DNA of 64,000 nucleotides, from IMG/VR virus record IMGVR_UViG_3300046001_006965, positions 18,970 through 82,969 of that record. One strand, given 5' to 3'. A model generated the notes under the pieces. It made no database searches. It had not been told where the DNA came from and was given only the letters and a program-made list of their open reading frames with translations. The stretch is from a virus. Shown one piece after another: positions 1 through 7,923 of this stretch (positions within the stretch are counted from its first letter, which is position 1; each line of letters starts with the position of its first letter). The translations under genes were made by a program, and so were the position numbers.

Positions 1-743
1 ATTGGAGATTTCACGGTGTACCATAGCGGTTCGTCTTGACTATCATAAACAATTGGAATACGGTCGAATCCGTGAGGCAAATTGGTAAACAAAACGGAAC
101 CCTTGAAGTGAAGCATATTAGTTTCATTCCAAATTTGCACATTAGCCACTTCTTTTTCTCCTTCCTTGGCTTTATATTCCCACATAAAAAGCAACATATT
201 GCCTGTAGCATCAAAATAGGGCGTCATTGTTCCTTTGGTATTGTCCAGGACCAAAGCTTTAATTTCCTTGACTTGTGTTTTTAGTTTCAAAAATGACAAC
301 ACTTTGTTTAAAAGTGAGGTCTCACCGGCATCAACAATGTAGAATTGCATGGCCACTTGGGTTTGCGAAAACTTGATGATGGTGGCATCCAACAGTTTTG
401 AATCAATGCGATTTACTCTCCATATTTGTTTGACCAATTTTGACAAGTTGTTTTCCTCTGAAGGAATTAACGTGATGGGTTTTCCAATGACAAAAGCGGC
501 CAAAGTTTCGACAATATTCTGGGCGTGATTAATGTAGATTTTAACCATTTTAGAAACTTTACCGGCTTCCAGAGTTTTATCTACCTGGATCTTTTCGAGC
601 TGTCCTTCTCGTTGATCTCTGGCAAATTCTTTGTACTCTTTGACATAGTTTTCGATGTCGGTTGGTTTCTTGGTGCTTTGCGCCTTGATGGTTTCAATCG
701 CTTTTTGCGGGTCTGATTGCAATAATTCCAGTATTTCTTCCAT
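1..743 (-). CDS. phage portal protein, SPP1 gp6-like (partial, C-terminus cut)
   Basis: An open frame runs from an ATG at 743 to the window edge without a stop, giving about 247 N-terminal residues. The translation starts MEEILELLQSDPQKAIETIK and contains a segment around residues 75-110 (VKIYINHAQNIVETLAAFVI) typical of SPP1-type portals. The portal forms the dodecameric ring at one capsid vertex through which DNA is packaged. It lies 12 bases downstream of the large terminase on the same strand, the usual TerL-portal order. The rest of the head and tail genes of this phage should lie left of the window. Confidence 0.75.
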   Translation of the reverse strand, partial: MEEILELLQSDPQKAIETIKAQSTKKPTDIENYVKEYKEFARDQREGQLEKIQVDKTLEAGKVSKMVKIYINHAQNIVETLAAFVIGKPITLIPSEENNLSKLVKQIWRVNRIDSKLLDATIIKFSQTQVAMQFYIVDAGETSLLNKVLSFLKLKTQVKEIKALVLDNTKGTMTPYFDATGNMLLFMWEYKAKEGEKEVANVQIWNETNMLHFKGSVLFTNLPHGFDRIPIVYDSQDEPLWYTVKSP

Positions 744-755
744 GATGAATATTTA

Positions 756-2225
756 TTAATAGTTTAGTTTTCTGCTTTGTTCCTCTGTCATTTTAAAGAC
801 CGTTTCTCTTGGGCTATTGTGTGCGATGTGGCCATATCTAGCTGCATCCCAAATGTGATTCCATTTATCGATAGGCTGGTTGATCTGAAGACCTCCTATC
901 TCTTTCATCTTGTAATTCTGTTGCTCTTTGAGAGCTTCTTTATACAGATGATTTTTGATAATGTGAACCTTCTTTTTTTTCATCGATGTAAGCCAAAACA
1001 TCACCGATTTAGTTTTGCTGATTTTGTAAGCATTAACAAAACCCTCATCATTAAGGCCTCGGACCATCTCCACCGTTCCTTTGTTTTCTCCGGTGTATTT
1101 ATCGGCAGAATCACAAGGAATAATATCTATGGCTTTATCAATTCCAAGGCTGTTCAATAATTCGGATAGTGCAGATGGCGTTTCTATCGGCTCATACGAC
1201 AAAGGCTCTATCCAAATATTATATTCATCTTCGGCATATCGCACCAGCGTATTTGGATCTGTTGTAAATCCAAAGTCATTTGGATAAATAGGTGCTTTTT
1301 CTTCAGGAAATTTATCAAGCCAAAATACATTTGGAAATATTAATCCTTTCATTGCGCCTCGAAGTCCTAAACCGTATATTTTCCAGTAATCTTCGTCGGC
1401 CGTACCGTTAGTGATATTCGTTGGATGCGGTGGCGGTTGGTTCGTTTTGCTGATGGGTTCAACCTTTCCGGTTGCTTTGTTATAGCATTGTATCAAACTA
1501 TCTTTGACAATGTATGAACCAGGCTTCCAAGGCTCGGTAATTATAATCTCATTCTTTTCTTGTGGTGAAATGAATTTATTATCATTGAATGTTGTTCGAA
1601 GGAAAGCAACGTCTGGACGGGTCAAAGCATTATCAAAAAACCAGTGATCTGTGAATGACGGGTTATAATCAGCCCACCAAAACTTTCTACAACGCATTAC
1701 CACCTGACTGAAAACTGACTTTTTTATAAACATTACTTCATTGAAGAAAGCATAGTCGCAACCTCCACCGTGTTTTCCATCGCCAATGAAATGTATTTTT
1801 GATTTTCCTATCTTGAAAGCTTTTACTTCTTCGGCATCGTGGAATTTATTAGGAAGTCCGTAATCATCCAATCGCCTTTTGAAATCATCGTACAAAGTAG
1901 TCTTGAATTCGTTGTACGTTTCACGGTAAATATTGATCGTGCATCCGTTTGGTTCGAAGTAAAGGCAAAGCCAAATAATAATGTCCACACCGGACCAAGT
2001 TTTTCCGGAACGTGAGGAACCTTCTAAGCCAGCGCCACGATAACCAGAAACGAGCTCCATTTTTCCGTTTACCTCTTTGTATTCCTGACTTGAAATGGCA
2101 TTATGAAGAAGCGTGTAGTTTGGATTTGTTTCTTCATTTAAAACACAAAGCCGTTTACGTGAAAAGTCGATGTCTCTTTCTTTCAAAAGAGTTTCGAGTT
2201 CTAACATTTCGGCATCGTTTAGCAA
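756..2225 (-). CDS. terL: terminase large subunit of phage 1
   Basis: A 489-residue packaging motor of normal length. The ATPase domain has a Walker A at residues 69-76 (GSSRSGKT) and a hydrophobic strand ending in acidic residues near 158-163 (YAFFNE) as Walker B. The C-terminal RNase H-like nuclease shows acidic motifs at 317-324 (DFGFTTDP) and 371-375 (CDSAD) and a final D in a DKWNHIWDAARYG stretch near the end. It cuts and translocates phage DNA into the prohead through the portal encoded just downstream. It shares no obvious similarity with the second TerL at 46.8 kb. Confidence 0.9.
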   Translation of the reverse strand: MLNDAEMLELETLLKERDIDFSRKRLCVLNEETNPNYTLLHNAISSQEYKEVNGKMELVSGYRGAGLEGSSRSGKTWSGVDIIIWLCLYFEPNGCTINIYRETYNEFKTTLYDDFKRRLDDYGLPNKFHDAEEVKAFKIGKSKIHFIGDGKHGGGCDYAFFNEVMFIKKSVFSQVVMRCRKFWWADYNPSFTDHWFFDNALTRPDVAFLRTTFNDNKFISPQEKNEIIITEPWKPGSYIVKDSLIQCYNKATGKVEPISKTNQPPPHPTNITNGTADEDYWKIYGLGLRGAMKGLIFPNVFWLDKFPEEKAPIYPNDFGFTTDPNTLVRYAEDEYNIWIEPLSYEPIETPSALSELLNSLGIDKAIDIIPCDSADKYTGENKGTVEMVRGLNDEGFVNAYKISKTKSVMFWLTSMKKKKVHIIKNHLYKEALKEQQNYKMKEIGGLQINQPIDKWNHIWDAARYGHIAHNSPRETVFKMTEEQSRKLNY

Positions 2226-2251
2226 TTGTTGTTTTTTATTTAGTACTGATA

Positions 2252-2611
2252 TTATCTCTTTCTAAAATTATTTCTTGGCTTTGAAATGAATTTGCTTTGT
2301 ACTTTTTCGTAAACAATAGTTTTTAAATCTTCTTGAAAAGACCTCAATTTTAAGGCTTCATCCCTGAAACAATCATCCATTGAAACAATTTTATCTGGAG
2401 TAATTTTTTTCAATTCATTTATAGAATCAATTGCATATTTAACTGATATTGCAGCATCATCAAAAGACATATTTAAACTAGCCATAGCCGAACCAATATC
2501 AGCAAAATCAACTCCAACTAACACAAGCCTTTCTTTTAAAGATTTTTGCATCAATGCGCGCTTTCCTTGTCTACAATGGCCAATTATAATAATCCCTCTT
2601 TCGCTTTCCAT
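2252..2611 (-). CDS. hypothetical protein
   Basis: 119 residues, family not recognised. The N-terminus is a hydrophobic strand followed by GHCRQGK, which looks like a P-loop but lacks the Ser/Thr and has no Walker B, so no ATPase is claimed. The rest is predicted mainly helical with a basic tail (KPRNNFRKR). It overlaps the stop/start of the next gene upstream (position 2611) and precedes TerL in the same operon. Confidence 0.6.
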   Translation of the reverse strand: MESERGIIIIGHCRQGKRALMQKSLKERLVLVGVDFADIGSAMASLNMSFDDAAISVKYAIDSINELKKITPDKIVSMDDCFRDEALKLRSFQEDLKTIVYEKVQSKFISKPRNNFRKR

Positions 2612-2868
2612 TACTCTACAACTTTGATTAATTTAAAATAGATCATGAAATTGATTTTGTCCTTGATGCTTTCTTGGGCTTTACGTCCAAATGCTCGTTT
2701 GTTTTGTTGCATCAATACAAACTGGTCAATGACTTTTTGTCGCTCGATTGGATCGTTGAGCTTGTGTTTTTCGATGATTCTTTTAACCTGTTCCTTTTGG
2801 GCACGTTTCCTGATCAGGTATTGAAACCGGATGGACAGATTCCGTTTGATGGCTTTTAGAATACTCAT
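2611..2868 (-). CDS. small basic hypothetical protein
   Basis: 85 residues, very rich in Lys and Arg and predicted helical throughout; probably nucleic-acid binding, but no family is recognised. It overlaps its neighbours on both sides by a few bases, showing translational coupling in the leftward packaging operon. Confidence 0.55.
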   Translation of the reverse strand: MSILKAIKRNLSIRFQYLIRKRAQKEQVKRIIEKHKLNDPIERQKVIDQFVLMQQNKRAFGRKAQESIKDKINFMIYFKLIKVVE

Positions 2869-3191
2869 TTTACTTTGTTTAATTCGTAATCTATTTGAGC
2901 AGCAATCAAGGCGCCGGCTTTTGTAAGTTCCTTGATTCTGTCCTTTGGAGTCGGTTTCCAGAATTTTTCATCCCACGGCCACATAGCAGTAATAAAACTA
3001 CTATATTCAGGATCTTCTATTGGTTCTGATTTTTTACCACGATAACCTTCATTTAAAGCATAACAAACGCCTGCTAAAGCTAATTGTTCACCTTTATACA
3101 AAAAATCATTGGTGTAATCATACCCTAATTCTTCTATTTGTCTTTTTCGCTCGATGGCGATTAATTCTACACCTTTGCTCATTTTATGCAC
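2865..3191 (-). CDS. conserved phage protein, ERQRQ-type
   Basis: 108 residues. The pattern IERKRQIEELGY near residues 12-25, then GEQLALAGVCYAL, then WPW-D-KFWKPTPKDRIKELTKAGALI, is that of a widespread small phage protein of unknown function, often encoded beside replication or packaging genes. Met4 (position 3182) is an equally good start because the first ATG overlaps the AP2 gene. Confidence 0.65.
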   Translation of the reverse strand: MHKMSKGVELIAIERKRQIEELGYDYTNDFLYKGEQLALAGVCYALNEGYRGKKSEPIEDPEYSSFITAMWPWDEKFWKPTPKDRIKELTKAGALIAAQIDYELNKVK

Positions 3192-3414
3192 GTTTTAAAA
3201 TTTGTAATGGTTTATTCAATCCTAATGAAATAATCTTCATATCTCTGGCTTTGGCCGCTTCTCTATCATCATCAAAGCAACCACATAAATAAGTGATGCC
3301 TTTGTCTAATACTGTTGAAATCCATTTTGAAGCATCCCTATTCCAGCGAACGCCAACGTATTTCGAAACCCGATTGTTTGAAGTTCTGCCTTCTTTGATA
3401 AATTTTGTAGCCAT
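3184..3414 (-). CDS. stand-alone AP2 DNA-binding domain protein
   Basis: 76 residues, almost entirely one AP2 fold: YVGVRWNRDASKWIS, then a hairpin ending in CGCFDDDREAAKARD. AP2 domains bind DNA through a three-stranded sheet and in phages are normally fused to HNH homing nucleases. Here no HNH motif is present, so it may be a remnant of a homing endonuclease or a small phage DNA-binding protein. It starts on the TAATG overlap with the preceding gene. Confidence 0.8.
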   Translation of the reverse strand: MATKFIKEGRTSNNRVSKYVGVRWNRDASKWISTVLDKGITYLCGCFDDDREAAKARDMKIISLGLNKPLQILKRA

Positions 3415-3584
3415 TATAGTTCCGTGATTAATGATTGGACAAATACGTCCTGGTCTTTGAGCACAATCTTCATCCCGTCGTTTTCTTGGGATTCTGCAAA
3501 ATCAAGTAAGGCGTAGCCAATAAGTGTTGGATCCACTGTTTCTTTGCCTTCAACAAATACACGTCCGTTTACGATTTCTATCAT
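3414..3584 (-). CDS. small hypothetical protein
   Basis: 56 residues from the ATG at 3584 (MIEIVNGRVFVEGK); a longer version from 3620 would add a low-quality leader. Short beta-hairpin start and acidic helix; no family recognised. It is the first gene of the leftward run AP2, 2865, 2611, 2252, TerL and portal. Confidence 0.5.
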   Translation of the reverse strand: MIEIVNGRVFVEGKETVDPTLIGYALLDFAESQENDGMKIVLKDQDVFVQSLITEL

Positions 3585-3829
3585 GGTTATTTTGGGGTTT
3601 TGGTTTAAAAATAAAAGCAATTCACATCTGGTTTTTTAAAAGGGGGTATTAATGAAAATTAAAAAACATTGCCACCTCCTAACGACATACGATCCAGATT
3701 CCCTACATCCCTATTTTTACCCAGTAATCGATGCAGCATTGAATGATTTAACGAGCCTTTCCAACCCGACTGGTTCAATGTCCCGACTAATCTCGGGATG
3801 AATTGCTTTTGTTTCAAATAACATTTTGT
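3585..3829. other. intergenic stretch, no gene seen
   Basis: About 245 bases between the leftward packaging genes and the tRNA pair. It holds a 6-bp hairpin at 3781-3798 (TCCCGA/TCGGGA) with no U-run. No open frame of useful length is visible. Confidence 0.4.
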
Positions 3830-3898
3830 TGCGGATGTCGGACTCGAACCGATCTAATAGGTTATGAGCCTACTGTGCTAGCCATTACACTACACCGC
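3830..3898 (-). tRNA. tRNA with anticodon CAT (Met or Ile2)
   Basis: Read on the minus strand from 3898. The D-arm is GTGT/GCAC. The anticodon arm is GTAGG-CTCATAA-CCTAT, with a proper U33 and anticodon CAT. The T-loop is TTCGAGT. The acceptor stem is GCGG-TGT against ACA-T-CCGC, one base bulged. CCA is not encoded (ACA follows). Whether it is charged with Met or, after lysidine modification, with Ile cannot be told from sequence. Confidence 0.8.
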
Positions 3899-4005
3899 GC
3901 TATTTCTATGGATAACCTATATCATTGTACTTTTGATAAAATCTACTTTTGCTATTCGCGAAATACCAATCATAAACCTTTCAGTTATCCTTCTCTCTGG
4001 TTTTG

Positions 4006-4075
4006 TGGAGAAGAACGGACTCGAACCGATATACCGAAGCACCAACAACTGCTCTACCATTTGAGCTACTTCCCC
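4006..4075 (-). tRNA. tRNA-like gene, isotype unclear
   Basis: Starting at 4075 on the minus strand: acceptor GGGGAAG pairs with CTTCTCC, D-arm GCTC/GAGC with an AAATGGTA loop, T-arm ATCGG-TTCGAGT-CCGTT with one mismatch. The anticodon region between D and T arms is 2-3 bases short and gives no clean 5-bp stem, so the anticodon cannot be read; GGT is one possibility. It shares the run ATCGGTTCGAGTCCG with the CAT tRNA beside it. It may be a decayed tRNA or an unusual one. Confidence 0.5.
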
Positions 4076-4081
4076 ATTTAA

Positions 4082-4110
4082 AAAAGCCGTTCATTTACTG
4101 AAAGGCTTTT
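4082..4110 (-). terminator. rho-independent terminator
   Basis: Hairpin AAAAGCC-g-TTCA-TTTAC-TGAA-a-GGCTTTT between the secreted-protein gene and the tRNA pair. The A/T tracts on both sides let it work in either direction. Confidence 0.75.
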
Positions 4111-4129
4111 ATACATTGAATTGACCTTT

Positions 4130-4510
4130 TTAACAGTCGTTCCTGATCTTGTTACAGGAACTTGTTTTACTGGTCTTAAAATTTAAATTGTAATTTGTAA
4201 TCAATTTTTCTTTGTATGGAATATGCACAAAAGATAAATTTTCACTTCGCCATCCTACATCTGTGATGATTGCTAAGGATGGGTTTAAAGTTTTTTGATT
4301 GCTTTCAATGAAAATACATTGAGAAAAAGCCGCTTCAATCGGAACGGAAACAACTTGAAAAGTGTAATCTACATTTACAGCCTCAATGCTGACAGATTGA
4401 TCTGCCGTGAGTACTGTTTTCTGTTTTTGGTCCGGTTTGCTTGTAGTTGCAAATGCCGTCAAACTAATCATCCCGATTAGCAAAATAAAGACCGAACGAA
4501 TGTTCTTCAT
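4130..4510 (-). CDS. small secreted protein with signal peptide
   Basis: 126 residues with a clear Sec signal (MKNIRSVFILLIGMISLTAF-A). The mature part has three Cys and no recognised domain. It has its own promoter (4519-4558) and its own terminator, so it is a single-gene unit between the tRNAs and the TerS candidate. This is the arrangement of a moron or cargo gene expressed from the prophage; the function is unknown. Confidence 0.6.
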   Translation of the reverse strand: MKNIRSVFILLIGMISLTAFATTSKPDQKQKTVLTADQSVSIEAVNVDYTFQVVSVPIEAAFSQCIFIESNQKTLNPSLAIITDVGWRSENLSFVHIPYKEKLITNYNLNFKTSKTSSCNKIRNDC

Positions 4511-4518
4511 AACGATAT

Positions 4519-4558
4519 CAAAAGTAACATATTTTACAATATAATTGCAAAATATGTT
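4519..4558 (-). promoter_or_regulatory. operator-promoter A (33-bp operator family)
   Basis: On the minus strand, 4558 to 4526 reads AACATATTTTGCAAT-TAT-ATTGTAAAATATGTT, a 15-3-15 inverted repeat. The -7 element TACTTTTG (4519-4526) overlaps its end, and a TTG lies 21 bases upstream as -33. Only eight bases separate the -7 element from the ATG at 4510, so the transcript should be leaderless or nearly so. Confidence 0.7.
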
Positions 4559-4577
4559 ATTAATTAGTTAAAAAAAG

Positions 4578-5045
4578 TTAGATTAATTTTTGCGCTTTAG
4601 CTATAAGTGCCGCTATGCGTGCTTCACGCTCTTCGGAATTGGTTATTACCAAAGGATTTTCTTTGTCGCCCTGGATCATAATTTTAGTTACAGGATAGAT
4701 TGCCTCTAACTTATTTATTTCCTTTTTGTAGTTCAAGAGAACAGCCATTCCTTGAGGAGTGTTTTTAAACTTGGCATCCATCGAACGAACATCTTGCTTT
4801 AGTTCTGCAATTTTTAATGATCGCTTTTGCTCGACGGTAGCTTCCTGTTCTTCATGCCAAATCTTGTAAGCTTTTTGAAGTAAAACTTTTGATTGCCTTC
4901 TCTTGATGTACTCGCCATCTTTATTTACAAACTGCTGCTCGATATTCTTTAAAATCAAATAATCGGGCACGCCATTGATTATCCACCCTTGAATGGTGAA
5001 TACTCGTTTTTCGGTTTCTAATTTACTTGATCTAGAACCTGGCAT
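4578..5045 (-). CDS. putative terminase small subunit
   Basis: 155 residues. The N-terminal 60 residues (RVFTIQGWIINGVPDYLILK onward) resemble the helix-turn-helix of TerS-like proteins. A long charged helix follows, likely for oligomerisation, then a short C-terminal tail. TerS recognises phage DNA and feeds it to TerL. The gene is 2.3 kb from TerL, separated by the tRNAs and the secreted protein, which is unusual, so the call rests on fold-like features only. Confidence 0.45.
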   Translation of the reverse strand: MPGSRSSKLETEKRVFTIQGWIINGVPDYLILKNIEQQFVNKDGEYIKRRQSKVLLQKAYKIWHEEQEATVEQKRSLKIAELKQDVRSMDAKFKNTPQGMAVLLNYKKEINKLEAIYPVTKIMIQGDKENPLVITNSEEREARIAALIAKAQKLI

Positions 5046-5050
5046 ATCGT

Positions 5051-5287
5051 TTATTGATTTGGGTACATTCGTTTAATAACCGCAATATGTCGGCTTAATT
5101 CTGTAATCCTATCCCGGAGTTTGATAGCTTCTTTTTCTCTCAAAATACGTATTTCGGCATCTTGCTCAGCAATTGGTTTTGGCTCATAAGCCAACAATGC
5201 TTTTTCGTTTATCGTTTTTTCTTCTTCTAGGTAGTCTAAAATGGAATCTCTCATTTCGATTAATATTTGGTAGTTTGTTTTTGCCAT
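5051..5287 (-). CDS. hypothetical coiled-coil protein
   Basis: 78 residues, highly charged and predicted as two long helices; no family recognised. It sits 5 bases upstream of the TerS candidate and is probably coupled to it. A short second phage packaging factor is possible but unsupported. Confidence 0.5.
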   Translation of the reverse strand: MAKTNYQILIEMRDSILDYLEEEKTINEKALLAYEPKPIAEQDAEIRILREKEAIKLRDRITELSRHIAVIKRMYPNQ

Positions 5288-5391
5288 TTCTTCACTTAGT
5301 TTTGTTACGATGGCATAAATGTAAGCAAAACTGATATTAAACCCGTACAGTGACCGAAGCCACTATTTAAATTTCATAATTTATTATTGTT

Positions 5392-5541
5392 CTAAAAAGC
5401 GTAAATAGTATGTCCGTCCAATAACAATACTCTATTTCCGTGAATAGCAAAAACTTTGGTTTTGATTTCTATTTCTTCTCCTCTGTCTTCGACTGCATAA
5501 GTGATGTTATCTCCTTTTTTTAATTTTTCTAATAAATACAT
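5392..5541 (-). CDS. 49-residue hypothetical protein
   Basis: ATG at 5541, TAG at 5392. The translation MYLLEKLKKGDNITYAVEDR... VFAIHGNRVLLLDGHTIYAF has a compact beta-rich pattern and codon usage like its neighbours. It lies in the otherwise empty gap between the methyltransferase and the 5051 gene on the same strand. Function unknown. Confidence 0.5.
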   Translation of the reverse strand: MYLLEKLKKGDNITYAVEDRGEEIEIKTKVFAIHGNRVLLLDGHTIYAF

Positions 5542-5558
5542 GGCTTGCTTGTTTTTAA

Positions 5559-7046
5559 TTACAGAGCAATATTGGGTTGAATTTCGTACTGTTCCAAGTC
5601 ATCACCCAAGTTTAATTCAGGATAGTTTTCTTTTATTTTCTTTGGATCACCTTTGTAGAACACCAATACATTCTGGTGCATTTTGCCTACTTTTCGGCCA
5701 CCGTTGAACTGGCGACGAACACGAATGGCCAGAGAACCCACCACGTTTACCAATATAATTTCATTGTAGTACTTTGCTCCGGCTTCTTCAAAAGCCCGTA
5801 CTGTATCGCCCACAAAGTTGTAATAAAATCCTTTTTTATCTCTAACATCACCCACAACAAAACAGGCGAAGCGATCATCTTTGAGTCGTGCAATTGATTT
5901 TTTGATGATACTGAAATAAGCATCTTTGAAGTCTGCATAATCCATATTGGACAAATCCTTTGGATCATCACTATATTTCTCTAAATCGGCATAAGGCGGA
6001 CAGCTATACACAAAATCATAAGTACGTTTTTCGTCCATATCTTTTTCCAAGACATCATTACTATCGCCAGCGTGCCACATCACATTTTCTATATTCAAAA
6101 CCTTGGCTTGTTTTCTGTTAGCATCACATTGATCTTCTCTCAAATCAATTCCCAAGTATTCATAACCAAGAACTCCGGCAACTATACCACGAACAGAACC
6201 ACCGGCAAAAGGATCTAAAATAAAACCACCTTCAGGACAAAACCAACGATAGGAAAGCTCACAAAGAACTGGATCAAAAATACTGGCGCCTTCGTAAACG
6301 TGCATTCCTTTTTTCTTTGCATAGTCAAGGATTTCATCCCACTCGGGGTCACGTCCTAAGTTTTCACGCATTTTATTTCTAAGTTCATAGATTGCTGTTG
6401 ATTGGCCACTTTTTGCGATTAGCTCAACATCTTCTCGGGTTTCTTGTGAGTTGAAACCAAGTGACAACCATTTGCGTTTTCTTTCTTGCCACACTCCAGA
6501 GCGTGTATCTAAAATTGAAAAAGGAGGAAATATAAAACTATCTTTTAACGAAGATGGAATGATCGGATTATTTTCGGAATCATTTTTATTCATCAAACCC
6601 TGGAAAGCAATTTCGTCAAAGTCTGCAATATTCAACATTGCTTGCATATCCGGAAAGTCTAAATCAAAATTATTAACGAAGTCGAACAATCCTTGCTGGG
6701 TAATTTTTGCGTAGTTACTAGAGTACACTAAAACCAATTCGGCTGCTTCTTTCATATTGGCACAATCAACAAAAGTGGCCGGCAGCAATTCCGGAACGGA
6801 ACTACCGGACAATGATACTTTTTCTAAATCTAAAAACCTATGGCGACCATCAAGGCAATAGTTCACTCCATCGTTGTGCCATACCATAAACGGAGCAATG
6901 AATTGATATTTTAAAATGGATTCAACCAGCTTTTCAGCACCGTTATTAACCCATTCCTTGAAGTTTTCCTGTTGGATGAATTGAAGCTCACGCCAGTTGA
7001 TTGGCTCTGTTTTTAGGATTCTGGAAGCTATAGTTTGTGACGTCAT
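5559..7046 (-). CDS. ParB-like domain fused to DNA methyltransferase
   Basis: 495 residues from the ATG at 7046. An upstream in-frame ATG at 7094 lies above the promoter -7 element at 7083-7090 and cannot be the start. Residues 1-130 are a ParB/sulfiredoxin-like domain (DGRHR at 66-70). The C-terminal half is an N4-cytosine or N6-adenine methyltransferase, with motif I DPFAGGS at 278-284 (SAM binding) and catalytic SCPPY at 348-352. No cognate restriction enzyme is nearby, so it is likely an orphan enzyme protecting phage DNA. Confidence 0.85.
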   Translation of the reverse strand: MTSQTIASRILKTEPINWRELQFIQQENFKEWVNNGAEKLVESILKYQFIAPFMVWHNDGVNYCLDGRHRFLDLEKVSLSGSSVPELLPATFVDCANMKEAAELVLVYSSNYAKITQQGLFDFVNNFDLDFPDMQAMLNIADFDEIAFQGLMNKNDSENNPIIPSSLKDSFIFPPFSILDTRSGVWQERKRKWLSLGFNSQETREDVELIAKSGQSTAIYELRNKMRENLGRDPEWDEILDYAKKKGMHVYEGASIFDPVLCELSYRWFCPEGGFILDPFAGGSVRGIVAGVLGYEYLGIDLREDQCDANRKQAKVLNIENVMWHAGDSNDVLEKDMDEKRTYDFVYSCPPYADLEKYSDDPKDLSNMDYADFKDAYFSIIKKSIARLKDDRFACFVVGDVRDKKGFYYNFVGDTVRAFEEAGAKYYNEIILVNVVGSLAIRVRRQFNGGRKVGKMHQNVLVFYKGDPKKIKENYPELNLGDDLEQYEIQPNIAL

Positions 7047-7082
7047 TTTTTTGAAATATTTTTCTTTGGTTACATTATACCA

Positions 7083-7122
7083 CAAATGTAACAAAATATG
7101 TTATTACATTGCAAAATATGTT
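7083..7122 (-). promoter_or_regulatory. operator-promoter B (33-bp operator family)
   Basis: Minus strand 7122 to 7090 starts AACATATTTTGCAAT and repeats AACATATTTTGTT 20 bases on, so here the two half-sites are direct. The -7 element TACATTTG is at 7083-7090, with TTG 21 bases upstream. It drives the methyltransferase gene starting at 7046. Confidence 0.7.
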
Positions 7123-7130
7123 ATAATAGA

Positions 7131-7155
7131 AAAGCCACTTGCAGTAAGTGGCTTT
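7131..7155 (-). terminator. rho-independent terminator
   Basis: AAAGCCACTT-GCAG-TAAGTGGCTTT hairpin. It lies just upstream of promoter B and should end the operon that finishes with the DUF3560 gene. Between it and 7277 no gene is visible. Confidence 0.7.
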
Positions 7156-7276
7156 ATCATAAATAACTGAATGTTAATGTATTAAATTTTTGGTCGAAGA
7201 AATATAATTACATCATTCCCTATTTGTATTGGGGTGGGGCTTTCACATCAAAACCAACTTTATGGCCTGTTTTAGA

Positions 7277-7918
7277 TTATGACCATAATTTTTTAGCAGT
7301 TTCAAGGTTCTTTTCTGCTTCATTTACTGCTTTTTTAGCATAAGTAAGCGAATAAGAGTGTCGTCTTTCGTACTTTCCGGACTTCAATCCTTCGTGCTGT
7401 TCTTTGGCTGCTTCGACTTTGTATTCAAAATACTCCAGGCTTTCCGGCATTGAAAGATTTATGACGTTTGCTTTTCTTTCCCAGTATTCGGCTTTGCTTT
7501 CGTGTTGTTCTGCGATTTTGGTATTCTCTACAGATTTGGCCATTCTATTCCAATTACGGTCTATTAACGCTCTATGACGTTTTTCTGAATGATGGCCAAT
7601 CTTAATTGGTTCTGCCAATGCTAGAAAATCTCTTCCTTCTTGAGACGCTTCAAAGTATTCAGTTGATTTGCTTTCTCGGGAATTTGCCCAGTTATGATAA
7701 CGTTCTGCTTTGGCTTTTGCAAACTCCTGAACATTAAAACCGTCAGCTCTTACAATGGAATAGTAATAATGATCGTCCTTTCTTAACACAAGGTTAAAAA
7801 CAATACATTCGTGTTCTTTTCCATATTTTGTTTCCAAGGTAATGGTTTCTCCTTTTTCGTGTCTTTCTGGACATTTTGCCACAAAAACATTAGCAGTAAA
7901 TTTTGAGTAAGTGTTCAT
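7277..7918 (-). CDS. DUF3560 protein
   Basis: 213 residues. The central GHHSEKRHRALIDRNWNRM followed by a long Ala/Glu/Lys-rich helix is the DUF3560 signature, found on Bacteroidetes and proteobacterial plasmids and phages. The N-terminal 60 residues form a probable beta domain. The molecular function is not known. It is the last gene of the operon started by promoter C at 13.1 kb. Confidence 0.8.
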   Translation of the reverse strand: MNTYSKFTANVFVAKCPERHEKGETITLETKYGKEHECIVFNLVLRKDDHYYYSIVRADGFNVQEFAKAKAERYHNWANSRESKSTEYFEASQEGRDFLALAEPIKIGHHSEKRHRALIDRNWNRMAKSVENTKIAEQHESKAEYWERKANVINLSMPESLEYFEYKVEAAKEQHEGLKSGKYERRHSYSLTYAKKAVNEAEKNLETAKKLWS

Positions 7919-7923
7919 ATTGA

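Noticed and set aside
777-2284. Rightward open frames opposite TerL
   Set aside because: They are antisense shadows of a clear coding gene, with no start signal or known family.
2570-2600. P-loop-like GHCRQGK in the 2252 gene
   Set aside because: It lacks the Ser/Thr and any Walker B, and the protein is too short for an NTPase fold.
3781-3798. Hairpin TCCCGA/TCGGGA as terminator
   Set aside because: It has only 6 bp and no U-run, and no gene ends close by on either strand.
3803-4081. 92-residue rightward frame over the tRNA pair
   Set aside because: It runs across two tRNA-like structures on the other strand and shows no protein family pattern.
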